DNA from: Dyadobacter diqingensis
GTDB lineage: Bacteria; Bacteroidota; Bacteroidia; Cytophagales; Spirosomataceae
Direction of reading: 5' to 3'
Length of the DNA stretch: 64,000 nucleotides
Assembly (NCBI RefSeq): GCF_024220585.1
Contig: NZ_JAMXKF010000005.1
Location: 62,289 to 126,288 of the forward strand
Below are positions 35,259 through 43,720 of the stretch, one piece after another. Position 1 is the first letter of the stretch. Each line of letters opens with the position of its first letter. Below the pieces are notes generated by a model that did not search any database, was not told where the DNA came from, and saw nothing but the letters and a program-made list of their open reading frames with translations. The translations under genes were made by a program, and so were the position numbers.

Positions 35259-35963
35259 ATGGGACATTTAATATTTACACTGGATTTTCACGAATTTGTT
35301 CGTGGAATCCTGACACCGGGTAAGGAAAGCAGAATCAATTATGACCCGTTGCGGCTTGCATCAGGAAAAGAAGGGTATGTGTACGGGAGCCCCGAATTTA
35401 ATTTTACAGCGCATTTTGAATTTAAACCCGAAGGGTCTCTGGAAATACCACTGATTTCGGAAACGGGTATTTTGCAAAATGAAGTGATCAAGGAAAATGG
35501 CAGAGGCTCAATGCTGACTTCTGATTTTCTGATTCCTGATTCCTGTGAGGAAATCAGTGCCTGGATCAGTTTGCAGGATAACAACGGCGAGGTTTCTTTT
35601 GACAGCGATTTCGGGAACAACTATCATTTTCGGATCACCAGTCAGGATATCGAAATCCTGGGTGCCGAGATCGTTAACTTAAAAGACGGTGTCGGGCAGT
35701 TGACTGTCAAAGTCAAAGCGTGTGTGGACGTCGACAGAATCGTTGTCAGATATCGCATCACCAACGGGAAAGAACCTTACACCGAAATTCCGGTAGAACT
35801 TTTCAAAACGAATTTGAAAGGAAAAACAATCTGGACAACAGGTGATGAGTTAATTCCGTATGGTTCGGTAGTGGCCTACGATCTGAAATATTTCGTAGCC
35901 GGTAAGGAGTATAAATCAGACAATAACGGAAACTATTACATCGCCGAGACGAAGATTAAATAG
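35259..35963 (+). CDS. Uncharacterised beta-rich protein in the GH31 operon
   Basis: This 234-residue protein has no signal peptide or membrane segment. The sequence is rich in beta-strand patterns, with two probable sandwich domains: about 1-125 (FTAHFEFKPEGSLEIPL, EISAWISLQDNNGEVSF) and 126-234 (GQLTVKVKACVDVDRIVVRYR, GSVVAYDLKYFVAGKEYKSDNNGNYYIAE). The second half has a look similar to carbohydrate-binding or starch-binding modules, which would fit a partner of a glucan-acting enzyme. It may belong to DUF6209, but I am not sure. It starts 24 bp after the GH31 stop and ends right before a strong terminator, so it is the last gene of the three-gene operon. Confidence 0.78.
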   Translation: MGHLIFTLDFHEFVRGILTPGKESRINYDPLRLASGKEGYVYGSPEFNFTAHFEFKPEGSLEIPLISETGILQNEVIKENGRGSMLTSDFLIPDSCEEISAWISLQDNNGEVSFDSDFGNNYHFRITSQDIEILGAEIVNLKDGVGQLTVKVKACVDVDRIVVRYRITNGKEPYTEIPVELFKTNLKGKTIWTTGDELIPYGSVVAYDLKYFVAGKEYKSDNNGNYYIAETKIK

Positions 35964-35974
35964 TTTAAAGCGAT

Positions 35975-36017
35975 TCACAAAACGCCGGTTCATAAGTCAT
36001 GAACCGGCGTTTTGTGA
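35975..36017 (+). terminator. Very strong rho-independent-type terminator
   Basis: A perfect 19-bp stem (left arm 35975-35993, right arm 35999-36017) with the five-base loop AAGTC closes the glucan lyase operon. The core is ACGCCGGTTCAT/ATGAACCGGCGT, with A- and T-rich outer arms. Confidence 0.88.
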
Positions 36018-36119
36018 TTAACGGTATCAGACTTCCATTTCAATAATCCGTCACCCGCTAAAAGTATTTCACTAATTTAGCCGCCTGTTTTATTGAATAC
36101 CTTTTGAGATTTTTGCTGA

Positions 36120-37082
36120 ATGAAATCAATCCGATTCTTACTTTATTTCCTTTGTTTTTACGCATCAAAACTGATGGCTCAGCAAACCTTGCCGGCATAT
36201 CAGGATTTAACGCCCGGTAAAGTTTACCAGCAGATGTTAACGATGAAAGAGGGTACTACCGTGGCAGAGTTGCCTGTCAGAATTATCAAAGGAATAGGGG
36301 AAGGTCCTGTTTTTACAATCGTGGCGGGCATTCATGGGTATGAGTATGCACCCATTGTTGCCGTGCAGCAGCTGATGGTGGAAATTAGGCCGGAAAAATT
36401 AAAAGGGACACTGGTTATTGTCCCGGTGGCGAATATGGCTGGTTTTTATGGTCGTTCAATATTTTATAACCCGCAGGACGGAAAAAATCTGAACAGGGTT
36501 TTTCCGGGGAATCCGGAGGGGACCATTTCTGAGCGGCTGGCGCATCTGATTACCTCCGACATTATCAGCAGATCAAATGTGTTTCTGGACATTCACGCCG
36601 GCGATGGCAATGAAGATCTTCTCGATTTTGTCTGTTATTACGACAATAAGCAAACGCCGGAGCAAACTTCCCTGGCCAGGCGACTGACCAAATGTGCCGG
36701 TTTTAAATACAATGTTGTCTATCCTTTCAGCCTGCAGGCCAGTCAGCCAGCAGAATATGCTTTTAAGCAGGCGACACGCCAGGGCATAACTGCGTTGAGT
36801 ATTGAAGCAGGAAAATTGGGCGGCGTTGAGTTCAAATCGGTTGACGCGACTAAAAAAGCTGTTTACAATATGCTTGCCGAAATGAAAATGTATGAACCGC
36901 TGGCAGGCATAAAAAATACAGAAAACCAGATTTGGTTAAACGGGCAGGATTATATCAAGTCGCCGGGAAAAGGAATATTTTACAGTGTGTTAAAAAGCGG
37001 GGACAAGATTATCGCCGGCCAGAAACTGGGTTTTATAACGGACGTTTTTGGTACGAAGCTTGCAGAAATCACCGCACCATAA
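36120..37082 (+). CDS. Secreted succinylglutamate desuccinylase/aspartoacylase-family protein
   Basis: This 320-residue zinc-dependent deacylase/carboxypeptidase of the AstE/AspA (M14-related) family is exported through the signal peptide MKSIRFLLYFLCFYASKLMAQ. The zinc ligands are H72 and E75 in AGIHGYEYAP and the later His in FLDIHAGDGNED. The catalytic glutamate is probably in ALSIEAGKLGG. The C-terminal ~70 residues form the usual small beta domain (SPGKGIFYSVLKSGDKIIAGQKLGF). It may cleave N-acyl amino acids or small peptides in the periplasm. It stands alone between a terminator and the methyltransferase gene. Confidence 0.9.
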   Translation: MKSIRFLLYFLCFYASKLMAQQTLPAYQDLTPGKVYQQMLTMKEGTTVAELPVRIIKGIGEGPVFTIVAGIHGYEYAPIVAVQQLMVEIRPEKLKGTLVIVPVANMAGFYGRSIFYNPQDGKNLNRVFPGNPEGTISERLAHLITSDIISRSNVFLDIHAGDGNEDLLDFVCYYDNKQTPEQTSLARRLTKCAGFKYNVVYPFSLQASQPAEYAFKQATRQGITALSIEAGKLGGVEFKSVDATKKAVYNMLAEMKMYEPLAGIKNTENQIWLNGQDYIKSPGKGIFYSVLKSGDKIIAGQKLGFITDVFGTKLAEITAP

Positions 37083-37213
37083 GCGGGAATTATTTTATAT
37101 AAAATTGGCACGCCGCCTGTTTTGGAAGGAGAAACCCTTTTCTGCATTGGGTACCCGAAGTGAGTTTTGGGCGCGTAGGAGAATGATAATAGTTTAACTG
37201 AATTCAGATAATC

Positions 37214-37801
37214 ATGGATCAAAAATTCAAAGATCAGCTAGGCGAATTATACAGGGAGTTTCAGGAATATGATTCCAGACAAGCCGATCGTCTTGACCGC
37301 TGGCGGAATGTGGAACCGGAATCTGCGCTGTTATTATCCGTTCTGGTCAGAAGCAGGCAGGCCAGAAAAGTTCTGGAAATCGGTACATCCAATGGGTTTT
37401 CTACACTCTGGCTGGCCGATGCTGTGAAGGCGACGGGTGGCTTTTTGACGACGTTGGAAATTGAAGCCGACAGAACGGCTATCGCACAGCGTTATATGGA
37501 ACAATTTGGATTCAGCGATCGTGTTTCCTGCATCACAATTGACGCCGGTCGTTTTCTGACCGATACAAATGAAAATTATGATCTGATCTTTTTGGATGCC
37601 GAACGAAGCGCTTACACGGGTTATTGGGTGTCTTTAAAACATTTGATTTGTCAGAATCCGGGCAGTTTACTGTTGGTCGATAATGTGATATCGCATCAGG
37701 AGGAAGTAAAGGATTTTTTATCGGTTATTGAATCGGATCCGGATGTTATGGCCACTGTAATCCCTGTTGGGGCGGGTTTGCTGATGGTGACGAAGTCGTG
37801 A
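37214..37801 (+). CDS. O-methyltransferase-like SAM-dependent enzyme
   Basis: This 195-residue class I methyltransferase is related to the caffeoyl-CoA/catechol O-methyltransferase group. Motif I is KVLEIGTSNGFSTLWLA (about 57-73), followed by LTTLEIEADRTAIAQRY with the acidic ribose-binding residue. The DLIFLDAERSAYTGYW segment holds the metal-binding Asp of the family, and LLLVDNVISHQEE contains the second metal-binding DN pair. A helical N-terminus of about 45 residues serves dimer contact. The acceptor substrate is unknown, but cation-dependent catechol-type methylation is probable. There is no operon partner; it is convergent with the Crp-type gene. Confidence 0.92.
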   Translation: MDQKFKDQLGELYREFQEYDSRQADRLDRWRNVEPESALLLSVLVRSRQARKVLEIGTSNGFSTLWLADAVKATGGFLTTLEIEADRTAIAQRYMEQFGFSDRVSCITIDAGRFLTDTNENYDLIFLDAERSAYTGYWVSLKHLICQNPGSLLLVDNVISHQEEVKDFLSVIESDPDVMATVIPVGAGLLMVTKS

Positions 37802-37901
37802 CGGACTCTATTTAACGCCTGGCGAAGTCGTCTTTTGGAAATCAGATGCAACAAAACGACAAGATGACTGGATAATATTTGTTATCAAATCTGAGGAAGA
37901 C

Positions 37902-38516
37902 TTATTTTTTTCGGGCAAGTTTGTTTTTAATGCGGCTTAAATGAACGCGGCTGATTCCGAGGTAGGAAGCGATGTAATGTTGGGGAACACGCTGAACTAC
38001 GTACGGTTGTTGCGTCAGTAAATTGACATAACGCTGCTGCGGACTATCCCGGATAAAAGACAGGAAGTGCTGCATGTAATGCAATGTTCGCCCAAACATA
38101 ACATCCAGAATCTGATCGCGCATCGCTGGAATCTCGCTGACATCCGCTAAAAGAAATTCCACATCCAGTTTATCAATCCACCACAGGGTGCAGGGTTCTA
38201 TGGTTTCGATAGAAAACAGACTTGGGATATTCTTTCTAAAACTCTCAATCGATGAAACCGTATTGTTTTCAAAAAAGAACTGAAAAGTCACATCGTCGCC
38301 GTTGTTATTGAACCATACCCGCAGGCAACCTTTTTCAATCAGGAAAGCCTTTCGGGAGATGTCGCCTTCGTGTAGTAAAACAGTTTTTGCAGGAACCTGA
38401 ATACGTTTAAAACGACCGAGATAGCTATCCCACTTTTCAGATGGGACTGGGAAATTAGCCCTGAATTTTTCCAGAAAGGTTGACAGATTCTGAGAGTCAT
38501 CAGGTTTAACGGGCAT
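37902..38516 (-). CDS. Crp/Fnr-family transcriptional regulator
   Basis: This 204-residue regulator has a cyclic nucleotide-binding-like beta-roll (about 30-130; VPAKTVLLHEGDISRKAFLIEKGCLRVWF) and a C-terminal helix-turn-helix (VPQHYIASYLGISRVHLSRIKNKL). The ligand pocket lacks the RxS phosphate-binding motif of true cAMP receptors, so it may sense something else or act through redox or protein contact, as many Bacteroidota paralogues do. There is no Fe-S cysteine cluster as in Fnr. It stands alone; targets are unknown. Confidence 0.93.
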   Translation of the reverse strand: MPVKPDDSQNLSTFLEKFRANFPVPSEKWDSYLGRFKRIQVPAKTVLLHEGDISRKAFLIEKGCLRVWFNNNGDDVTFQFFFENNTVSSIESFRKNIPSLFSIETIEPCTLWWIDKLDVEFLLADVSEIPAMRDQILDVMFGRTLHYMQHFLSFIRDSPQQRYVNLLTQQPYVVQRVPQHYIASYLGISRVHLSRIKNKLARKK

Positions 38517-38694
38517 GTTACACGACGGAAAAAGGTATTAAATAATGTTATGACAGAGGTAAAGTTATTAATTTATCGGCAAGACTTCAATGGGAGATAA
38601 CGCTGCCTGATCGCCGCAATATCTTTCAGAAATTATTTAAATCCGGGAAGCGAATCGATACCCGATTAGGGTTTTGGTTATTGTTCGATTGTAA

Positions 38695-40044
38695 TTATTT
38701 CATAATCAATATCCTGTGAGAGCTGGTTGTTCCGTCAGCTTTGGTGATTTTAACGATGTATGTTCCATTGGGTAGATTGCCCACATTGACACCGGCAGCC
38801 GAAAACGAATTGCTTTTGTAAGCTGTAATACCATTTTGGTTTATAATCGATAGGCCTTTCACGCTGTTACCATCCACAGACAGACCCGAGGCATCTTTCA
38901 GGAAAATGACATCTGATACCGGATTGGGATAAATCGCAAGCAAGTCAGTCGCCGTCTTTTCTCCTGTTACGCTTCTGATACTGCTGTATGCAAAAGTTTT
39001 GTCCATATCCACCATTTTCAACCGGTAGTAGTTCATGCCGGAAAGTGGCCGGATGTCGGTAAATTCATAGTTCACCAATACCTCGGTTTCTCCGGTCGCC
39101 TCTTTGCTGCCAATAGCTATCCAGTTTTTAGCATCGGGACTGCGTTCAATGTCAAAAATATCGGCATTAACTTCCTGTGCGGTAGACCAGTTTAAAAGTA
39201 TAGTATTACCTTCTTTTACCGCCGAGAATGCAACCAGTTTTACCGGGAGTGGTGTTGTTCGCGCAGCCAGTGTATAAGCTGTGTAGGTATCGGGAACAAC
39301 GGAAACAGTTGTTTTTATAGATCCGGCTGATAAATCGCTTGCACCTCCCAGCACCGATACGACGTCTGTGAGGGAAGGAATCGGAACCCATTGGGTGCCA
39401 TCCCATCCTGCAATGGTAAGCTTCGGTAAGGAATTGCCGGTTAAGGCTCCCACTTTACTATTTGCATCCCAGGTCAGTGTTATCGGTGTCGGGTTTGCGC
39501 CGTTAATATCCCAGTATTCAACAGTGCTTACAACCGCCAGGCCAGTGTTCAGCGTCGTTGCTGGAAATGGTCCGCCGGCCGGAAGAACCGGGTAGTTTCC
39601 GCCGGATAGTTTGCTGGTAATGGCTTTGCCGGGATCTGCGAAAAAATAAGCCCCGGAAGTGCCGTCTCCCGAAGCCGCAAATGGCCCGTAATGATCGTTA
39701 TCGCCAACCGGGAAAATGAAGGGAGTCGTTCCCAGTTTACGGACATAACCATCTACATGGTTGGCGTCATCTGCGCCGCTAACGGTGTTGGCTGTACCGG
39801 CGAAGTTCAGGATACCCATCGGGCTTGTCCGGATCGTATTGATAATACCGGGCTGTACGCCGCTTCCACCGGTTATGAAATTATGGTTGCCGAAGAACGT
39901 CATCTGTTCCGCACCAAAAATGGTGGTGTTGCCTGCGCTCAGTTGCTGGGCCCGGGAAACTGTGCCGGAGACCAGCAGGAATAATCCCGCAAGGGTTTTT
40001 ATCCAGGATAATCCCGGAAAAAGGCAAATAGATAGTTTGTTCAT
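38695..40044 (-). CDS. Secreted surface protein with type IX sorting domain
   Basis: This 449-residue exported protein begins with a signal peptide (cleaved near SGTVSRAQQ) and ends in a type A type IX secretion sorting domain (about 370-449): AIYPNPVSDVIFLKDA, VGNLPNGTYIVKITKADG, final HRILIMK. The central region has low-complexity beta structure (TLTWDANSKVG, FPVGDNDHYGP) and a fibronectin-like segment before the tail (PLPVKLVAFSAVKEGNTILLNWSTAQEVNADIF-type, common in this class). It is likely an adhesin or surface-layer component with no enzymatic motif. It lies 40 bp downstream of the C1q-like gene and is probably co-transcribed with it. Confidence 0.92.
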   Translation of the reverse strand: MNKLSICLFPGLSWIKTLAGLFLLVSGTVSRAQQLSAGNTTIFGAEQMTFFGNHNFITGGSGVQPGIINTIRTSPMGILNFAGTANTVSGADDANHVDGYVRKLGTTPFIFPVGDNDHYGPFAASGDGTSGAYFFADPGKAITSKLSGGNYPVLPAGGPFPATTLNTGLAVVSTVEYWDINGANPTPITLTWDANSKVGALTGNSLPKLTIAGWDGTQWVPIPSLTDVVSVLGGASDLSAGSIKTTVSVVPDTYTAYTLAARTTPLPVKLVAFSAVKEGNTILLNWSTAQEVNADIFDIERSPDAKNWIAIGSKEATGETEVLVNYEFTDIRPLSGMNYYRLKMVDMDKTFAYSSIRSVTGEKTATDLLAIYPNPVSDVIFLKDASGLSVDGNSVKGLSIINQNGITAYKSNSFSAAGVNVGNLPNGTYIVKITKADGTTSSHRILIMK

Positions 40045-40084
40045 TTTTGACGTTGTTTATGCCGATATCTGCTGACCGTGAAAA

Positions 40085-40834
40085 TTATCGCACTTGCATG
40101 ATTGTCATGAAAGTTAAGTTGGTATTTGAGGCGATGGTACAGCCATTCACCGTGGCATTCATTCTCGGATAAACAACATCACCGGCACTTAACTTCATTG
40201 GAATTGTAACAGAAGACGAGAAATAAGCACTGCTTTGAGATTTGTAAGTAGCGCCCGGATATTGCTCGTTGTTAATGTCAATCTGCAAGGTGGCTTCGAA
40301 AGGTGCGTTGGGGCAAAAGCAGAAAGCGTTGAAGGTCATTGTATATAGACCGCCGCGTGCAGCCGTAAATTTACCGGTTGCCGGGTTGTACTCATTTAAA
40401 ACATCGCTGGCTTCGGTTTGAAACCTAAAATCCTGCCAGGGGGCAGCATTGCTCGTCAGTTGTGTCGGGTTTGTTGTTGTAATATAAGTCAGGTCGGATT
40501 CAACCGGGCTGATCTTTGCCCACTTGTTTCCGTCATTGAAATATACGCCCGGCGTTACGTTGAAGGGCACAGCTCCCGCACTTGCCGTGTTGTAAACGGT
40601 CATTCCGGCTACATGCGCTGAAAGCGGGCCTGCTGCATTTGTTGCAGTCAGGGCTACCCGTGGGAGCAATATGCCCTTGTTGGTGCTTTCTATATCCAAT
40701 ATTGCAGCGTTGTTAATGGTAGCGGGATTATTGCCAATCTTTACCTGAGCCTGGAGGGATGAGCCGGTAAGTAATGATGCAATGGAAAATGTGGTCACAA
40801 AAAACGTCCTCGATAATAATTGTTTGGTTTTCAT
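40085..40834 (-). CDS. Secreted C1q-like (TNF-fold) surface protein
   Basis: This 249-residue exported protein has a signal peptide ending in SSLQAQ. It continues with VKIGNNPATINNAAILDIES and GILLPRVAL, a segment common in Bacteroidota surface proteins just after the signal. The C-terminal ~130 residues (FRFQTEASDVLNEYNPATGKF, GGLYTMTFNAFCFC, LSAGDVVYPRMNA) look like a C1q/TNF jelly-roll, which would form trimers. The CFCP pair may give a disulfide. It leads a two-gene unit with the type IX sorted protein and is preceded by a control module shared with the unit at 42.7 kb. Confidence 0.85.
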   Translation of the reverse strand: MKTKQLLSRTFFVTTFSIASLLTGSSLQAQVKIGNNPATINNAAILDIESTNKGILLPRVALTATNAAGPLSAHVAGMTVYNTASAGAVPFNVTPGVYFNDGNKWAKISPVESDLTYITTTNPTQLTSNAAPWQDFRFQTEASDVLNEYNPATGKFTAARGGLYTMTFNAFCFCPNAPFEATLQIDINNEQYPGATYKSQSSAYFSSSVTIPMKLSAGDVVYPRMNATVNGCTIASNTNLTFMTIMQVR

Positions 40835-40920
40835 GCGCTAATAGAATTTAGAATATTTTAGGTAATCAGAGGGGAGAGGTAAGCCTTTCTCCCTTTGTCT
40901 GAAAGCACCTTACATAAGGC

Positions 40921-41013
40921 GATGTAAACGTAGGCAGCAATAGAAACAACTTCTATTTTCAGGGGTATACAAAAGGTAGACGGGGGCTCAAAACAGGTAT
41001 ACAAAGCGTTTAC
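40921..41013 (-). promoter_or_regulatory. Control module with two GGTATACAAA sites
   Basis: The block 40921-40981 is similar over its whole length to 42821-42882. It ends in GGTATACAAAAGGTAGAC (40964-40981), with a further related site GGTATACAAAGCGTTTAC (40996-41013). The sites have the form GTATAC-N5-GTRKAC, a loose inverted repeat. It lies about 90 bp upstream of the C1q-like gene start. A common regulator is likely. Confidence 0.6.
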
Positions 41014-41058
41014 ATACCCTGTGACGCGCTGCAAATGGATATTTTTTGATATTATTTA

Positions 41059-42357
41059 TTAAGCCTCGTAAGGATCAAGTTCGTGAACAGGCAGTTGAAG
41101 CAATTCGGCTGTCTGTGTGATGTAAGGATCGAAAGCGCGACAATCACCAATCAGAATACTTTGCGGGTCGTCTTCTTTGAGAATGGCCGACAAATAAGTG
41201 CCGCCACTGCTTCGGTCGGGTAGTACGTTTTGCAGACTGAATCCGGTTAGTGCAGCTATCGGAAAGATCATGGCATTTTCTTTGTTTGCAAAACCGGCTT
41301 TACCATTCGGTTCATCCAGCCAGATCATAAAATTTTTCGATGAGGCAATTAATTCTTTTACTATGGTTTGAGGTGTTTGCCGGAAGTAACGTGATCGTCG
41401 GAAATCGGAACCAATACGAAAAGTATGCTCAATAAGCAGTCGTTTACTGATTGTTGCGTTTAACTCGTAGTGCTGGTCAATGAGATAATTTGGATAAGAA
41501 CGTTCATTCTGAACGCTCAGATAAGTGTAACCCGACTCGTAAGAATATTTGTCGTCATACCAGTAGACAAGCGAGAACTTTAACCCGTGGAAGAGCCATT
41601 GGCAGTTATTCTGATCTTCGCGTTCATATCCCTCAATACTTTTGCCCAGTGTTTGCATAAGCGCTTTTTTTGCCAGGAAATAATTTTGATCTCCGTTGCC
41701 CTGAATCCGCAGGTTCGTGTAGAAGCTGTCGAGAGGCACGTCGAGACGAAGATGGGCGGGCAGGTAATACCGCCAGTCGTCAAGTAACAAATTGCCGAGC
41801 TGGACCGGATGGTGAAAACGGATTTCGGTTAATCCATATTCATTTGTTGTTTGATGGACAAAAGGCAACGCGGCCAGTGCCTCGGAAGTCGTATCCCAAC
41901 TGATCCAATGTCTGGTTTCAGCACATACCCAGAAACCTTCGGAAAGTTCATGGCTCAGCTGCGCCTCGTCGTCTGACAAATCCGGAATCCTGCAATTATC
42001 GAAACCCTTGGCACGCCAGAGTTCTGCTTTTACCGCCTTATTGCCCGCCAGAGCCTCGGAAAACTTCTTTTCATCGAATGCAAGCCGTTGGGATAAATGC
42101 TGAAAAAGGAGAGCGAATCCGGCTGCTGAGCAAGGGATGAGGTGTTGATGATAATCATTCAATACCAGCGTCTGACAGTTTTCGGTGGTGTATACATATA
42201 CGTATTGAAGCTGGGTTAAATCGATAACGGTCTCCCGATAGCCTTTTCTGGCCGTATAAATGACTGTGTCACCATCCAGACGAACTTCTCCTTCTGATTT
42301 TTGCGGCGCAAGTGCCGGCTTAGCAGAACCGGTCAGCCATTTAATCCAGTCAGTCAT
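41059..42357 (-). CDS. Uncharacterised 432-residue protein
   Basis: I do not recognise this cytoplasmic protein of 432 residues. There is no signal peptide and no membrane helix. The first ~110 residues (VRLDGDTVIYTARKGYRETVIDLTQLQYVYVY) resemble a PH-like or regulatory beta domain. The middle has aromatic-rich segments (YWYDDKYSYESGYTYLSVQN, WYNCQWLFHG-like), and the C-terminus contains PIAALTGFSLQNVLPDRSSGGTYL. It follows a small membrane protein gene by 62 bp on the same strand, so the two probably form an operon. The upstream control module is shared with the C1q-like unit. Confidence 0.75.
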   Translation of the reverse strand: MTDWIKWLTGSAKPALAPQKSEGEVRLDGDTVIYTARKGYRETVIDLTQLQYVYVYTTENCQTLVLNDYHQHLIPCSAAGFALLFQHLSQRLAFDEKKFSEALAGNKAVKAELWRAKGFDNCRIPDLSDDEAQLSHELSEGFWVCAETRHWISWDTTSEALAALPFVHQTTNEYGLTEIRFHHPVQLGNLLLDDWRYYLPAHLRLDVPLDSFYTNLRIQGNGDQNYFLAKKALMQTLGKSIEGYEREDQNNCQWLFHGLKFSLVYWYDDKYSYESGYTYLSVQNERSYPNYLIDQHYELNATISKRLLIEHTFRIGSDFRRSRYFRQTPQTIVKELIASSKNFMIWLDEPNGKAGFANKENAMIFPIAALTGFSLQNVLPDRSSGGTYLSAILKEDDPQSILIGDCRAFDPYITQTAELLQLPVHELDPYEA

Positions 42358-42419
42358 ATCTTTTTATTGGTTTGGGAAGTTATTGCTTTTATCGATTTCG
42401 GCATATTTTTAAGTGTGAG

Positions 42420-42710
42420 TTAGTTCCAACGTCCCTTCCAGGTCATTAGCAGAAGTAACCATAACAGATAGGCGGCACCCACCAAATCCGGGAGCGACAG
42501 GAGAAATTTTGCGAGTCCGGCATAATCGTTGTGTGCGAGCCAGAGGCTCCCCGATAACACAATAACCAGCGAACCCAGGACGGGCAATGCGATTCTGAAA
42601 AAAAGAGCCGGTGGTCCGCCCGGTGTGGTGTTCACGCTATCAAAAAAGAAATAAAGGAGAGTCGCCAGTATACCTGCGCAGAATGTCCAAAGAATCCAGA
42701 AGAAGATCAT
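42420..42710 (-). CDS. Small uncharacterised membrane protein
   Basis: This 96-residue protein has three predicted membrane helices (about 3-24, 36-58, 66-90) and a basic C-terminus (TWKGRWN). It shows no known motif. It is probably the first gene of an operon with the 432-residue protein, 62 bp downstream, and about 110 bp separates its start from the control module at 42821-42882. Codon use and hydrophobic pattern are consistent with a real gene. Confidence 0.7.
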   Translation of the reverse strand: MIFFWILWTFCAGILATLLYFFFDSVNTTPGGPPALFFRIALPVLGSLVIVLSGSLWLAHNDYAGLAKFLLSLPDLVGAAYLLWLLLLMTWKGRWN

Positions 42711-42820
42711 TGCAAATTTTAATTAAAGTTGGCATTGTTTTGTCCACCGGAACAATAAAAGGAGCGCAGTTATTGAGCAATTGTAATAATTGATATTATA
42801 CAGAGGCGGATGTTGTTACT

Positions 42821-42882
42821 GATGCAAACCTACGTCAGAGATAACAGTACATCCTATTTTCTCTGGTATACAAAAGGTGTAC
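42821..42882 (-). promoter_or_regulatory. Second copy of the control module
   Basis: This 62-bp block starts GATGCAAACCTACG and ends CTATTTTCTCTGGTATAC plus AAAAGGTGTAC. It aligns with 40921-40981 (GATGTAAACGTAGG ... GGTATACAAAAGGTAGAC) at nearly the same distance from the next minus-strand gene. The site GTATAC-AAAAG-GTGTAC is a near-perfect inverted repeat. Confidence 0.6.
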
Positions 42883-42965
42883 TGCTCGAAAAAACTGTGT
42901 AAAAACAATAGGAGAAGGCCTGTTTTGGAGATTATTAGCCAGGCTTGTTGACGTATTATTTGACA

Positions 42966-43009
42966 AAGTGTATTGATTCAGGCTGACATGAGCCGGAATC
43001 AATATACTT
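42966..43009 (-). terminator. Hairpin terminator of the VOC gene
   Basis: AAGTGTATTGATTC (42966-42979) pairs with GAATCAATATACTT (42996-43009) with one G-T wobble, and inside it GGCT pairs with AGCC. On the minus strand it follows the VOC gene and is succeeded by a short TTTGTC stretch. Confidence 0.65.
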
Positions 43010-43051
43010 AGCTACCGGACATGTTACTCCGGATCAAATGGTTATTTGGGC

Positions 43052-43480
43052 TTAGCTATGTTGCTGCGGGTAGTTGATCATCCAGCCAATTCCGAATTTA
43101 TCCTGAAAACTGCCAAAGTAATCACCCCAGAACATATCTTCCAAGGCCATTTCTATTTGACCGCCCGCTGATAATCCGGCGAAAAGACGGTCGGCTTCTT
43201 CTCTGCTGTCAGTAAAAACTGAAATGTAAGCGTAGTTACCGGTATTGAGTTTATGGCCCATAGAAGGAACAATATCAGATGCCATCAGCACGTCATCCTT
43301 ACCAATTGGAAGTGAAATATGCATGAGCCGGCCCTTTTCATTTTCGGCAAGCTGCTCGGCACCGGGCATATCCGACATTTTTTGTACGGACGAAAATTCA
43401 CCGCCAAAAACAGATTTGTAAAAATTGAAAGCCTCTTCCGATTTTCCATCGAAGTTGAGGTAAGTGTTTAATTTGGGCAT
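43052..43480 (-). CDS. VOC-family (PhnB/glyoxalase-like) protein
   Basis: This 142-residue vicinal oxygen chelate-fold protein is of the PhnB/3-demethylubiquinone-9 methyltransferase-like (COG2764) group. It has the typical opening LNTYLNFDGKSEEAFNFYKSVFGGEF, then RLMHISLPIGKDDVLMASDI and a closing WGDYFGSFQDKFGIGWMINY. Members fold as paired betaalphabetabetabeta modules and may bind metal or small molecules; most are uncharacterised. It is divergent from the AraC/TM regulator gene, with 240 bp between start codons. There is no operon partner. Confidence 0.92.
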   Translation of the reverse strand: MPKLNTYLNFDGKSEEAFNFYKSVFGGEFSSVQKMSDMPGAEQLAENEKGRLMHISLPIGKDDVLMASDIVPSMGHKLNTGNYAYISVFTDSREEADRLFAGLSAGGQIEMALEDMFWGDYFGSFQDKFGIGWMINYPQQHS

Positions 43481-43720
43481 GACGAAAAAATTAAGTTAAC
43501 TGGTTTAATTACTATGAATTTGACAACTCAAAATTAGCATTTCCAGTGTCATTACATCATCCCCAAAAAGGACAATCGGAGGGGGCGGTTGAGACAATAA
43601 TCTAATCCCAATTTTTAAATTGAAACAGATTTGGAACGTGATATGACACTGTATGATTTTTTAGCTCATTCATTTGATAAATCGTTAACTTCGCAGAGCG
43701 TCAATGATATAGCCATCTGC

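Larger units (their letters stand above)
42711..43051. other. Intergenic region with control module and terminator
   Basis: A 341-bp gap without a gene. It holds the regulatory block 42821-42882 for the minus-strand unit to the left and the hairpin 42966-43009 that ends the glyoxalase-type gene to the right. Confidence 0.6.
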
